A stretch of DNA of 54,178 nucleotides from NCBI GenBank assembly GCA_902984215.1, contig CADWAF010004591.1, positions 1 through 54,178 on the forward strand, written 5' to 3'. The translations under genes and the position numbers were made by a program. Source of the DNA: Willaertia magna (lineage: Eukaryota > Heterolobosea > Eutetramitea > Acrasida > Naegleriidae). The notes below the pieces were generated by a model. The model made no database searches and was not told the DNA's origin. It worked only from the letters and a program-made list of their open reading frames with translations. This document shows, one piece after another, positions 41,097-49,480 of the stretch (its first letter is position 1; the number at the start of each line of letters is the position of its first letter).

Positions 41097-43052
41097 ATGA
41101 CAGTGGTTAACAACAATAACAAACAAATGAACAACAGAAAGCCATTACTATTTAATTATGTATTATTAATTACTTTATTATTATTTATTTCTTCTTCTTT
41201 AGTAAACGGTAAACAAGATGTAAATAATTTTGTTAAACATCATCAAGAAGACGATAACGGCAATTTATTAATCAAAGCCGAAGTCCCTACAACTAATACC
41301 TTCATTCCATCTCGTTCTATTATTTCATATTCTATCGGATTGCGTGGAATAATTACTAGAAATTTAACAACCATCTTCCAACAACCTAGTGATAGCCTTA
41401 AAAGTGAAGGTTCTTCTTCAACTAGTAGTACCAGTGATAAACATGCTTCTAATCCACTTTGCGTAGAAAACATTAAAGAATCATCTTTACATTTAATTAT
41501 ATTATTCCTTTGCCTTTCCGTTAGTATTGGAATAATGTACTTATTACATAGATTTCATGTTACTTGGTTCCCTGAATCCATCGGTGTTCTACTCTTTGGT
41601 GTTCTCATTGGTGTTGCAGCTAGATATATTGCACCTTCATCTATCGGTATTGAAGTAGTTACCCAACTAGATCCTGCAATCTTCTTCTCCCTATTCTTAC
41701 CTGCTATCATCTTTGATGCTGGTTATACTTTAGATCAAAAAGGTTTCTTTGGTAACATTGGAGGTATTATTTTATATGCAGTTGCTGGTACAGTAATCTC
41801 ATCTGTTATCGTAGCTTGTGGATTATATATTTTGGGTTATTATGGTTTATCAATACAATTAGGTTTGGTTGAATGTTTTATGTTTGGTGCTTTAATTTCT
41901 GCAGTTGACCCAGTTGCTACTTTAGCAATATTTTGTGCACTAGGGGTGCCAACAACACTCCATTATTTAGTTTTTGGTGAAAGTATTGTTAATGATGCAG
42001 TTGCTATTGTGTTGTATGAAACTTTTGAACAATTTAGAGAAGTTCATAGTCAAGATGATTTAATTATTGTTTCTTTGAAAGGATTAGGTCAATTTATTTA
42101 TGTTTCATTGGGAAGTGTGCTTGTCAGTATTATTTTTTGTGCTGTATCAGCTTTATTATTTAAGTTTGTTAATTTGAGACATACACCTAAATTGGAAATG
42201 GCAGTATTCTTTTTATTTGCATATCTTAGTTATTTATCATCACTTCCATTCTTATCTGGTATTATGACTATTTTGGCATCAGGCATATTGATGTCTCATT
42301 ATACTAGACCAAATTTATCAGAACAAACAGCAACAGCAATTTCAGCAGTTTCAGGTGTTATTTCAATGATTAGTGAAACATTTACCTTTTTATACGTTGG
42401 ATTTGGTTTATTCTCCTACTCCAACAATGAATGGGATTTTAGATTTATTGGTTGGACAATTCTTCTTTGTTTAATTGGTAGATTCTTTAATATCGTTCCA
42501 CTAACAGGAATATTAAATTGTTATAGAAGAGAAAAGATTAGTTTTAAATATCAATTAATCATGTGGTTCAGTGGTTTAAGAGGAGCTATCGCTTTTGCCT
42601 TAGCTTTAGGACTAAGAGCTGAACTACTAGGTGGTTATATCTTTACATGTACATTAGGTACTGTCTTCTTTACTATCTTAGTTTTAGGTGGTGGTACTTT
42701 CCCATTGTTAAAGATTTTAAGAATTAAGAAAGAACCACAATCATTACCTGAAGTTCCACAACAACAACAACCTCCTAAAAATCATTGGCTTGTTAATTTA
42801 GATAGAAAGTATTTACAAAAATGGTTTTTAAGAAAAGATGTTAGAGAACAATTATTAAAAGAAGAAGAAGAGGCAATTAAGAGAGCAGAGGAATTAGAAA
42901 AGGAAAAATTGGAGGAACAAGCAAGACACAGCGCAAGCTTTAGTTCTCTTCCTTTAATGACAGAAGTTGAATTAAAAGATATTCATAGTATTAACAATGA
43001 TGATGAACAACAACAAAACCATCAACAATCTGTTGACAATAGTCAAGTTTAA
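41097..43052 (+). CDS. Na+/H+ exchanger (CPA1, NHE6-9-like)
   Basis: 651 residues. A signal-peptide-like N-terminus (about 15-38, LFNYVLLITLLLFISSSLVN), a Ser-rich luminal stretch, then about 12 TM segments. CPA1 landmarks: PESIGVLLFGVLIGVAARYI, LDPAIFFSLFLPAIIFDAGY, MFGALISAVDPVATLAIF and FGESIVNDAVAIVLYETF, with the ion-binding Asn299-Asp300 pair. Then FTFLYVGFGLFSY and WFSGLRGAIAFALALGLR with the conserved Arg. The acidic, Gln-rich cytosolic tail is about 120 residues. FLPAIIFDAGY is typical of endomembrane NHEs (NHE6-9, Nhx1), which set endosome/Golgi pH and volume. Electroneutral exchange of Na+/K+ for H+ is inferred from the family. Confidence 0.95.
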   Translation: MTVVNNNNKQMNNRKPLLFNYVLLITLLLFISSSLVNGKQDVNNFVKHHQEDDNGNLLIKAEVPTTNTFIPSRSIISYSIGLRGIITRNLTTIFQQPSDSLKSEGSSSTSSTSDKHASNPLCVENIKESSLHLIILFLCLSVSIGIMYLLHRFHVTWFPESIGVLLFGVLIGVAARYIAPSSIGIEVVTQLDPAIFFSLFLPAIIFDAGYTLDQKGFFGNIGGIILYAVAGTVISSVIVACGLYILGYYGLSIQLGLVECFMFGALISAVDPVATLAIFCALGVPTTLHYLVFGESIVNDAVAIVLYETFEQFREVHSQDDLIIVSLKGLGQFIYVSLGSVLVSIIFCAVSALLFKFVNLRHTPKLEMAVFFLFAYLSYLSSLPFLSGIMTILASGILMSHYTRPNLSEQTATAISAVSGVISMISETFTFLYVGFGLFSYSNNEWDFRFIGWTILLCLIGRFFNIVPLTGILNCYRREKISFKYQLIMWFSGLRGAIAFALALGLRAELLGGYIFTCTLGTVFFTILVLGGGTFPLLKILRIKKEPQSLPEVPQQQQPPKNHWLVNLDRKYLQKWFLRKDVREQLLKEEEEAIKRAEELEKEKLEEQARHSASFSSLPLMTEVELKDIHSINNDDEQQQNHQQSVDNSQV

Positions 43053-43112
43053 TAATAAATTAATGATATCTTTTTTTGTAAAGTTAAATTTATTTTTAAA
43101 AAAATAAAAAAA

Positions 43113-44195
43113 ATGAATGCAATGATAGAAAATACGGTTTTCTCATCCTTGTCTAACTTTAAGCTTGTGGTGAATAATACACTACAAGGCAGTGGTGGTG
43201 GATTAGTAGAGAATCCATTTCTTTTTTCTTTCAGTTCAATTATTTATCAATTACCTTTAGAAACTATATTTACTTATACTATTCTTCCTTTTCAGACTTT
43301 ATTTTCTTCTTTTGTTGGTATATCACCACAAATAGATAATAATAATTATTTAAATTCATCATTTAATATTACTGTATTTCATGTTTATGATATTATTAAA
43401 GTTTTATTTAATATTAATTTGATCTATTCACTTACAATAATGAATAATTATACAATTACTTATTCTTCACTTTTAACTCTTTATTTAATTGTGTTTATTG
43501 GATATAATGAAAGTGGTGGAATGTTAAATGATATAATTTTAGGTAGAAAATCTAATTTAATTAATGATGATTATAAATTATTTTCAAATATATTTTATTT
43601 ATATTTTTTATCATTTATTTTATTTAATACAATTAACAAAAGAAAAGAATTTTGTAATTATTTTAATAGATATTTTATTTCAAAAAAGATTTTAGAAAGT
43701 TTAAATCAATTTCGTTTAGGTTTAGCTCTTTGTATGGATTGTATGGGTTATGATTTATTATTACGTCAATGGTCAATCAACAATAACAACAAAAATAATT
43801 TATCTATTGCAAATTATATTGTACAGGGAAATCAATACTCATCTTTCCTTTTAGATTTTGATTTTTATACATTTTTCTTCCACTATTTAAGAGTGTTATT
43901 TTTTGTAATGAATTCAATGTGTACACCTTGTGTAATTAGTCCATATTTAATTGATTTGTGTATTGTAAAAGAAAAATTAGTGAGTTTAAGAACTGTTTTT
44001 GCTAAATATGACAGTTCAATGTGGTGGTATTTTAAAAGTTGCTTATTTTGTAGTTTAACATTATTTATCGCTCAAGATATTTGTTTTGAGACAAATTTAA
44101 TAGTTATTTTAAGCAGTAATTTAAGTATTTCTCTAGCACATTTCACTCAATTAGGTGTTTGTGTTTGGTTTGTTTTGTATCAATTATTTTTGTAA
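43113..44195 (+). CDS. Uncharacterised multi-TM protein
   Basis: 360 residues, single exon, start after an A-run. Hydrophobic stretches suggest seven to eight TM segments (for example LLTLYLIVFIGYNE, IFYLYFLSFILFNTI, YLRVLFFVMNSMCTP, LFCSLTLFIAQDICFE, FTQLGVCVWFVLYQLFL). Soluble loops are short, with a basic loop NKRKEFCNYFNRYF and a Cys-containing loop ALCMDCMGYDLL. No signature of a known transporter was recognised. Rich in Phe, Leu, Tyr and Asn as expected from AT-rich codons. It lies 60 bp after the NHE gene on the same strand and converges with the CH-domain gene (18 bp between stops). Confidence 0.7.
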   Translation: MNAMIENTVFSSLSNFKLVVNNTLQGSGGGLVENPFLFSFSSIIYQLPLETIFTYTILPFQTLFSSFVGISPQIDNNNYLNSSFNITVFHVYDIIKVLFNINLIYSLTIMNNYTITYSSLLTLYLIVFIGYNESGGMLNDIILGRKSNLINDDYKLFSNIFYLYFLSFILFNTINKRKEFCNYFNRYFISKKILESLNQFRLGLALCMDCMGYDLLLRQWSINNNNKNNLSIANYIVQGNQYSSFLLDFDFYTFFFHYLRVLFFVMNSMCTPCVISPYLIDLCIVKEKLVSLRTVFAKYDSSMWWYFKSCLFCSLTLFIAQDICFETNLIVILSSNLSISLAHFTQLGVCVWFVLYQLFL

Positions 44196-44213
44196 AATCA
44201 ATAAATTATTTTA

Positions 44214-45884
44214 TTAATTAAATGCATAAGGATTGTAAACATATCCTTTCTTAATTGCTTTTTTCATTGCTTTTTTGCTGTAGAATTGAGTACCTACTGT
44301 CACAAATTGGTGTTGGGTTACCATTGGGGGTGGATAGGCATAATTTTGTTGGGTCACAACATGTTGCTGTATCATTCCATTTTGTGGATACATTTGATAA
44401 TTCATTTGTTGAGGATATTGCTCATGGGTAGTATAAGTGGTTTGATTCATTTGTACTTGATTACCATAAGGAGGGTATTGTTGAGGAGGATACTGTTGTT
44501 GAGGGGCATACGAGAAATTATTTTGAGGATAAGACATATCATTACCACCCATTAACGGAGGAGGTGGATTATTAAGGTTATTATTGCTATTAGGTAAATA
44601 CAAAGATGTCATTGAGTTGTATCCTCCTTCGTATCCTGTATTTTGTTGTTGAACAGAATAACTATTGCTTGTTGTGCCTGTAGGTATATAAGGATTTTGA
44701 GGAATATGTGATTGTTGAGAATAACTATTCTCTACATTACTATAACCACTAGTATTAATACTAGTCATTAAGGGTTGTTGTTGCTGTTGTTCATAAAGTG
44801 GAGGTGCTGACTCCATAGGTGGGGCACTTACAGTTTGTTGTTGTTTATAAGTGCTAGTGGCTGTACTTGTAATTGGTGGTTGAATATTACCAGTCATTAA
44901 TTGTGGGCTTGCATTATTGTTTTGATAGTTTACAGGGGATTGTAAATTTACAGAAGTTGTTTGTTTTACAACAGGAGGTGATAATTCTGAAATGCTTATT
45001 TCAGAAGGTAAGTTATTGCTTGATTTTTCAAATATTGTGGTATGAGAAACTGTTGTTTGTTGTTGTGTTAGTTCATTTGGTCCAGTTGAAGTTGTATTTT
45101 GATTTAAATTATCTTTAATAGGTGTTGGAATGTAATTAAATTCATCTTCTCCAATTCTTTTGGCAGAACGATAAGATGCTAAATATGCTAGCATTGTAAA
45201 TCTATCTGGATAGTTGACCATGTCTTGAGGTTCAACTATTCTTGGAATATTTAATTTGTTTTCTGCCATTTCAACTAATGTTCTAACTTTTTCAACTGGG
45301 TCAGTAATATGACTTAAGTTTATATCGTCATTTGTGAAATATTCTATTAATCTTCTTAAATGTTCACCATCACACCAATCAGAAGTCAAGTTTTTGATTT
45401 TTTTGTTTTGGTCATATAAAGTATCATTTAACCACTTCACAATTATTTTTTCTGCTTTGGATAATGCTAAAGCTTCATCATGAATTTCTTCTTCGTCATC
45501 CTCTTCATCTCCACTAGATTTAACTAAAGTCAAAATTTGATATCTACAAATTAAAGCGTGAATTAATCCCAATACTAATTTTTTATTTCCATCAACAATA
45601 TCATTTGCTCCAATATTGACTAATGGAATCTTTAATTGATCAGTTATAATGGAAAGTGCTTCATTTACATTGTTAATTTGTTGAATACGGAATGTTGGAT
45701 TTAAATTTTGCAAAGGATAAGAATTTCCTGTCAACGCTTCCAATAATTCTATTAAATGTACTCCAGTTTGCAAATCTTTTGGTAAATCAGTTAATTGAAC
45801 ATTCTTTGGCTTTAACTTTAAATTAGTCCAGTTCAAAAAAGAACGATGTTGTGCTTCTATCCAGTTGGGGTCTAAATGATTCAT
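44214..45884 (-). CDS. Tandem calponin-homology actin-binding protein with prion-like tail
   Basis: 556 residues. CH1 at about 8-120: WIEAQHRSFLNWTNLKLKPK, LPKDLQTGVHLIELLEALTG, INNVNEALSIITDQLKIPLV, VDGNKKLVLGLIHALICRYQ. CH2 at about 140-240: AEKIIVKWLNDTLYDQNKKI, LTSDWCDGEHLRRLIEYFTN, PRIVEPQDMVNYPDRFTMLA. This CH1-CH2 order is the alpha-actinin/filamin/cortexillin type that binds F-actin. Instead of spectrin, filamin or coiled-coil repeats, the remaining about 310 residues are Pro/Gln/Tyr/Asn-rich (YPPQQYPPYGNQVQ), a prion-like disordered tail ending in a basic KKAMKKAIKKGYVY. The tail may drive condensation or bind SH3/WW partners (PPPP runs). Confidence 0.9.
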   Translation of the reverse strand: MNHLDPNWIEAQHRSFLNWTNLKLKPKNVQLTDLPKDLQTGVHLIELLEALTGNSYPLQNLNPTFRIQQINNVNEALSIITDQLKIPLVNIGANDIVDGNKKLVLGLIHALICRYQILTLVKSSGDEEDDEEEIHDEALALSKAEKIIVKWLNDTLYDQNKKIKNLTSDWCDGEHLRRLIEYFTNDDINLSHITDPVEKVRTLVEMAENKLNIPRIVEPQDMVNYPDRFTMLAYLASYRSAKRIGEDEFNYIPTPIKDNLNQNTTSTGPNELTQQQTTVSHTTIFEKSSNNLPSEISISELSPPVVKQTTSVNLQSPVNYQNNNASPQLMTGNIQPPITSTATSTYKQQQTVSAPPMESAPPLYEQQQQQPLMTSINTSGYSNVENSYSQQSHIPQNPYIPTGTTSNSYSVQQQNTGYEGGYNSMTSLYLPNSNNNLNNPPPPLMGGNDMSYPQNNFSYAPQQQYPPQQYPPYGNQVQMNQTTYTTHEQYPQQMNYQMYPQNGMIQQHVVTQQNYAYPPPMVTQHQFVTVGTQFYSKKAMKKAIKKGYVYNPYAFN

Positions 45885-46111
45885 TGTTTGTGTTGTTATT
45901 TTTTTGTTCTTGTTATTGAACTTTTGTTGATACTATGAAATGTCAAACTAGAAGAAAGTTGGCTTCTATTTCTTTTTTTTTCTTTGTGAGTTGTTTGATA
46001 GTTCCTGATATTCCTTTGCTCATTTCATAAGAAAACCCTTAAATAGTTTTCTTCTTGTAATTGTCACTACTCCTTTCTAAGGGTAGGGGAGTAGAATGGA
46101 AGGCAAATCTT

Positions 46112-46726
46112 TTAAGGAAGAACCACTTCTTCGTTTTCCTTAAAAGATTTCATCCCTAAAGATCCCTCAAATCTATAAATTATTTTCAATTCCAGATGAT
46201 CAATACTTTCTGAAAGCATTGAACGAAGGTTCGCAAAGCCTGGCAAAGTGTTTTTATCTGTTTCTTTTGAAATAAATAAAGTTGAGGCGTTGCTATTTAC
46301 AAGAAACTGTACGGGAATAGTAGTGTCAATTAACAATCGTTTTCCCTTTTCAAATGACCCATACCTTGCGTTAATTATAAACAAACCATTTCTACTTTGT
46401 TCATATTGTTTTTTCTTTTCAACAACACTTTTTAGCCTTTCCTGCTCCGCATTAGCCTTAGTTAGTAATTCAAAATATAATTTCTTTGTTTCCTCGCTCC
46501 ATATCTTACTGATCGTAAAATTCTTTTTCTCTTCTTTCTTTTGTTTCGAGGGAAGGGAAGTGCTTACACCACTGTTATCCTTAACAATTCTATCTATTGC
46601 CTCATCTATTTTGCGGTTGTAATATCCACCATTGTTATCAACCATATACCTGTTCTGCTTTGCGAATAAAACTTTGTACATGTAGTAAAATAGCGATAGA
46701 ACTGCAATTAAGGCCAAGAAATTCAT
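46112..46726 (-). CDS. DNAJC11 C-terminal domain protein lacking a J domain
   Basis: 204 residues. An N-terminal TM anchor (MNFLALIAVLSLFYYMYKVL) is followed by a basic/charged stretch and a helix. The last 95 residues align with the DNAJC11 C-terminal domain (DUF3395): RNGLFIINARYGSF, LIDTTIPVQFLVNS, STLFISKE, LPGFANLR and LKIIYRFEGSLGMKSF. In animals DNAJC11 joins MICOS and the outer-membrane SAM complex in mitochondrial cristae organisation. Here the J domain and the DUF beta-barrel-like middle are absent, so this is either a stand-alone derivative or part of a split gene. No J domain is encoded in the 450 bp upstream. Membrane anchor and family suggest mitochondria. Confidence 0.8.
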   Translation of the reverse strand: MNFLALIAVLSLFYYMYKVLFAKQNRYMVDNNGGYYNRKIDEAIDRIVKDNSGVSTSLPSKQKKEEKKNFTISKIWSEETKKLYFELLTKANAEQERLKSVVEKKKQYEQSRNGLFIINARYGSFEKGKRLLIDTTIPVQFLVNSNASTLFISKETDKNTLPGFANLRSMLSESIDHLELKIIYRFEGSLGMKSFKENEEVVLP

Positions 46727-47176
46727 TGTTCAAATTAAAAAATTGCGAAGTATTTTTATCAGAATCCTGATTCCCTGAACTATATAGCTATTTTTTTTGT
46801 AACAAACGAATCCTCTCAAATCCTTTGTTGTTCACAACTTACTTTTTATGCATATCTGCACTAATATTAGATGAAACTTAAAGAAACATTCACCTTCTTC
46901 AAGAAGCACTGTTCTACTTCTTTTAATTCTTCAGTTATTCTTCTGCACTAAAATTCAAAACCATTTTCCAATTGTTTATAAAATTCAAGTTGACTCCATT
47001 TCACAAAATAGTACCAGCATTACCGTTTTGAAGGTTGTTATTCAAAATATGGTCATATACTACTCCATTGAAGCAATTTTTAAAATTGGATAAATTTACT
47101 GGCAATTCAACCCGATTCTCTAAATGCATTCATTTCACAACTAAAAAAAATTGGACAAGTAATACGACAAACAACA
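46727..47176. other. Divergent intergenic region
   Basis: 450 bp between the DNAJC11-like gene and the first MGN-family gene. AT-rich; CTTCTTCAAGAAGCA near 46905 is a small inverted repeat (CTTCTTCAAGAAG). No open frame with a recognisable product, no tRNA or snRNA features. Confidence 0.4.
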
Positions 47177-47581
47177 ATGGGTAATAAATCATCAAAGAAG
47201 AAACACAATTCAGAGGACTTGAGACCATTATGTCATCATAATAACAACAAGAACACAAAGGAGATAGTAATAGTCTCAAATCGTCACACCTTACCTGTAA
47301 TGAGTACATGTGAAAGGTTAGAGTTAGATAATAATGTAAATAATAAAAGCCATATAAAAAATAATCATAATTCTATACCAATAATAACAATAACTCCACC
47401 AGAAGATGAAAAACAAAAAGAAGAAATATTTAGTCAATCTTTTGCATCTCTCGCACAATTAAAGAGAGAAAAACTAAAGAAACTTCAAAAACAAAAGAAA
47501 ATTAAAATGATCAAAAAGTATAGAGATATGGGCAGAAATGAATTTAGAAGATTAGTTGAAGAAAACAAACATTTGATATAA
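47177..47581 (+). CDS. MGN-family protein 1 (predicted N-myristoylated, ITPP motif)
   Basis: 134 residues. The N-terminus MGNKSSKKKH has Gly2 and Ser6 and a following basic run, a textbook N-myristoylation plus polybasic membrane-targeting signal. The middle is His/Asn-rich (LCHHNNNKN) and disordered. The conserved family core is IPIITITPPEDE, then SLAQLKREKLKKLQKQK, then RNEFRRLVEENKHLI. The TPP is a proline-directed phosphosite context. It is the longest of three tandem paralogues on the same strand (others at 48073 and 48931). No described family was recognised. It starts after ACAACA-ATG. Confidence 0.8.
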   Translation: MGNKSSKKKHNSEDLRPLCHHNNNKNTKEIVIVSNRHTLPVMSTCERLELDNNVNNKSHIKNNHNSIPIITITPPEDEKQKEEIFSQSFASLAQLKREKLKKLQKQKKIKMIKKYRDMGRNEFRRLVEENKHLI

Positions 47582-48072
47582 AAAAGGACTGTAAATAATA
47601 ATTAGAAACAACACCAATTTTTGTAACTATAACCAACACACAATTTTGAGAGTTTTTAGCCAACTTTGCGAATAAATAAAATTTTGAGTCTTATTTTTTT
47701 GTAAATCGCGTCTATTTTTTTTATCCGCTGATTTCCGCAATACCCAACGGGTAAATGCCGAACATTATTTTTCCAATCAACATATTTGTACCATTAAGTT
47801 TGTTTGGCATCTACGAATTCATTAATTTTAATTGGCACGATTTGGCAATTAAACACTCTTTTGAGGTCAATTAGGTTGATAAAGAACTTACTGCCAAGTA
47901 CTATACCATTAAAAACAATGTTTTTTGTCATACATTGCTTCAAAAAAAGTGTTCGTTGTCAGAGAATCAACCTTGGTAATGTACTAGAAAAGCAAAGTAA
48001 TAATCCCTTTAAATTTGAGACAACAACTTATAACGTTGACTTGAAAGAAATAAGCCTACATCATCTTGTACC
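47582..48072. other. Intergenic region between MGN paralogues 1 and 2
   Basis: 491 bp. The first 200 bp hold T-runs (poly-T near 47693-47732) and a slightly GC-richer patch CCCAACGGGTAAATGCCG near 47742. A 93-codon frame at 47804-48085 overlaps the start of paralogue 2 out of frame and looks spurious. No RNA gene seen. Confidence 0.4.
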
Positions 48073-48429
48073 ATGGGTAATGTAAAATCAATAAAGAGTG
48101 AGGATGATTTATATGGTGAATTACGGAAAGTAAAAGAGAGGAAAAGGAATTCTTTTGATCTTACAACACTGAACAATAAAGCAAGGCCTGTTTCTTTACC
48201 ATCTTCTCTTCAAAGAACGATACCAAAAATTGTGGTCACTCCACCTTTGGATAGGCCACACCATCATCACCCAAGATCTAGAAATTCAATGCCTTCTCTG
48301 ACAAAACTGAAAAAAGATAAATTAAAGAAAATGCTGGTGGAGAAACAATTTTACACTTCTAAACAGTATGATAAATTAAGTAGAAGTCAAATCAAACGAC
48401 TTTTGAAAGAAAATTCATTCGTAATTTAA
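48073..48429 (+). CDS. MGN-family protein 2 (predicted N-myristoylated, ITPP motif)
   Basis: 118 residues. MGNVKSIKSEDD fits the myristoylation consensus (Gly2, Ser6). The core is IPKIVVTPPLDRP, with a His/Pro insert (HHHHPRSRNS), then SLTKLKKDKLKKMLVEKQ and a C-terminal RSQIKRLLKENSFVI that aligns with paralogue 1 (NEFRRLVEENKHLI). The two share the order acyl anchor, disordered linker, ITPP, KLK-x-KLKK helix and terminal R-x-L-x-EN helix. Function unknown; a membrane-bound regulatory or docking peptide is plausible. It lies 105 bp upstream of tRNA-Ile. Confidence 0.8.
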   Translation: MGNVKSIKSEDDLYGELRKVKERKRNSFDLTTLNNKARPVSLPSSLQRTIPKIVVTPPLDRPHHHHPRSRNSMPSLTKLKKDKLKKMLVEKQFYTSKQYDKLSRSQIKRLLKENSFVI

Positions 48430-48533
48430 ACTAATTGTATATAACACAAAACGTAATAAAATCCAAAACAAACCAACAAAAAGCAAGCTTTTAGTAATAA
48501 AAAAAACATGTGTTGAATTAGGATAATAAAGAA

Positions 48534-48606
48534 GGTGCTTTAGCTCAGTCGGTAGAGCGTTGGTCTAATAAGCCATTGGTCACAGGTTCGATCCCTGTAA
48601 GCACCA
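48534..48606 (+). tRNA. tRNA-Ile (anticodon AAT)
   Basis: A 73-nt cloverleaf. Acceptor GGTGCTT pairs with AAGCACC; D arm GCTC-AGTCGGTA-GAGC; anticodon loop CTAATAA with AAT (read as IAU after A34 deamination); variable TGGTC; T arm ACAGG-TTCGATC-CCTGT; discriminator A. The A box TAGCTCAGTCGG and B box GGTTCGATCC are intact. No intron. The anticodon stem has a U-G pair and one U-U mismatch at 27-43. CCA is not encoded; the CCA at the 3' end is acceptor sequence plus discriminator. It lies between MGN paralogues 2 and 3. Confidence 0.97.
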
Positions 48607-48930
48607 TTAAATTTTTTGTTTTGTTTCCTGCCCAATTCAAACCAAAACTTCTTTTTTTGATCTTTGCTTCTTGAACAACAAAGTATGGTTTTACATTGGA
48701 CAGACAAAACTCTTGCCTTTATTTTATAATTGCATTCAATTTCAATAATTAACAGTGTGGAGAGAAGGACAGCGCAATTTATTTGGAACAGAAAATTAAG
48801 CTTTTACAAAACAAACGCACAAAAAAGTTTCTCCATTAAAGGAGACAAGTGTTAGATGACATTTTTTAAGCAGTAAAAAAAACAACAAATTTATCCACAC
48901 ATATAGATGCTGAAGTTGTTAAGTAAAACA
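48607..48930. other. Region between tRNA-Ile and MGN paralogue 3
   Basis: 324 bp. After the tRNA terminator it is AT-rich with one small hairpin TTTCTCC-ATTAAA-GGAGA near 48829-48846, about 85 nt before the next start. No open frame of note. Confidence 0.4.
48612..48617 (+). terminator. RNA polymerase III T-run terminator of tRNA-Ile
   Basis: TTTTTT six nt after the mature 3' end of the tRNA, a standard Pol III termination signal on the coding strand. Confidence 0.8.
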
Positions 48931-49206
48931 ATGGGTAACGTTGCAGCCTCTTGTAACAAAAGACTAAAGACCTTGAAAGACAGAAAATCAAAAGACAAGG
49001 CTATACCATCTATATTGATAACACCACCATCAGAAGCATCCGATCATACTCTACCAAGACTATCGATTGCAAAACGAAAGAAAGAGAAATTAAAACAAAT
49101 TCATCAAGAAAAATATGATATTTATTATATGCATAAAAAGTATGCTTTGATGCAAAAAAGAAAACATTTAATGAAAATTGCAAGAGAACTTGACAATTAT
49201 TACTAA
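48931..49206 (+). CDS. MGN-family protein 3 (predicted N-myristoylated and palmitoylated)
   Basis: 91 residues from ATG 48931, chosen because it gives MGNVAASCNKRLK, parallel to the two paralogues. An in-frame ATG eight codons upstream (48907) would hide the Gly2 signal. Gly2 with Cys8 suggests dual myristoyl/palmitoyl anchoring. The core is IPSILITPPSEAS, then LSIAKRKKEKLKQIHQEK and a basic C-terminus (KRKHLMKIARELDNYY), clearly related to paralogues 1 and 2 but more diverged at the end. The linker is the shortest of the three. Function unknown. Confidence 0.8.
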   Translation: MGNVAASCNKRLKTLKDRKSKDKAIPSILITPPSEASDHTLPRLSIAKRKKEKLKQIHQEKYDIYYMHKKYALMQKRKHLMKIARELDNYY

Positions 49207-49480
49207 CGGAAAGTGTTTTCTATTGTATAATAATATAATTTTTAACAAGTAACAGGACGATCAACAAACGAATCTAACGATTCTTCGACTTCAACAATAG
49301 GTTGACATTATAAAATATTAGTGTATTACCACCTCTTTGTATAAAAAAACAAATTTTGTAGCATAAAAATTAACATTCCAATAAATGTACATTAAAACCA
49401 TTTCCATTAAAACCACTTTTTGAGCTATTTAATAATAGAATGATTGTAATATAAATTATAATAATTATAATTACAAAATT

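Noticed and set aside
47804..48085. 93-codon frame overlapping the start of MGN paralogue 2
   Set aside because: It overlaps a better-supported gene out of frame and has no family features.
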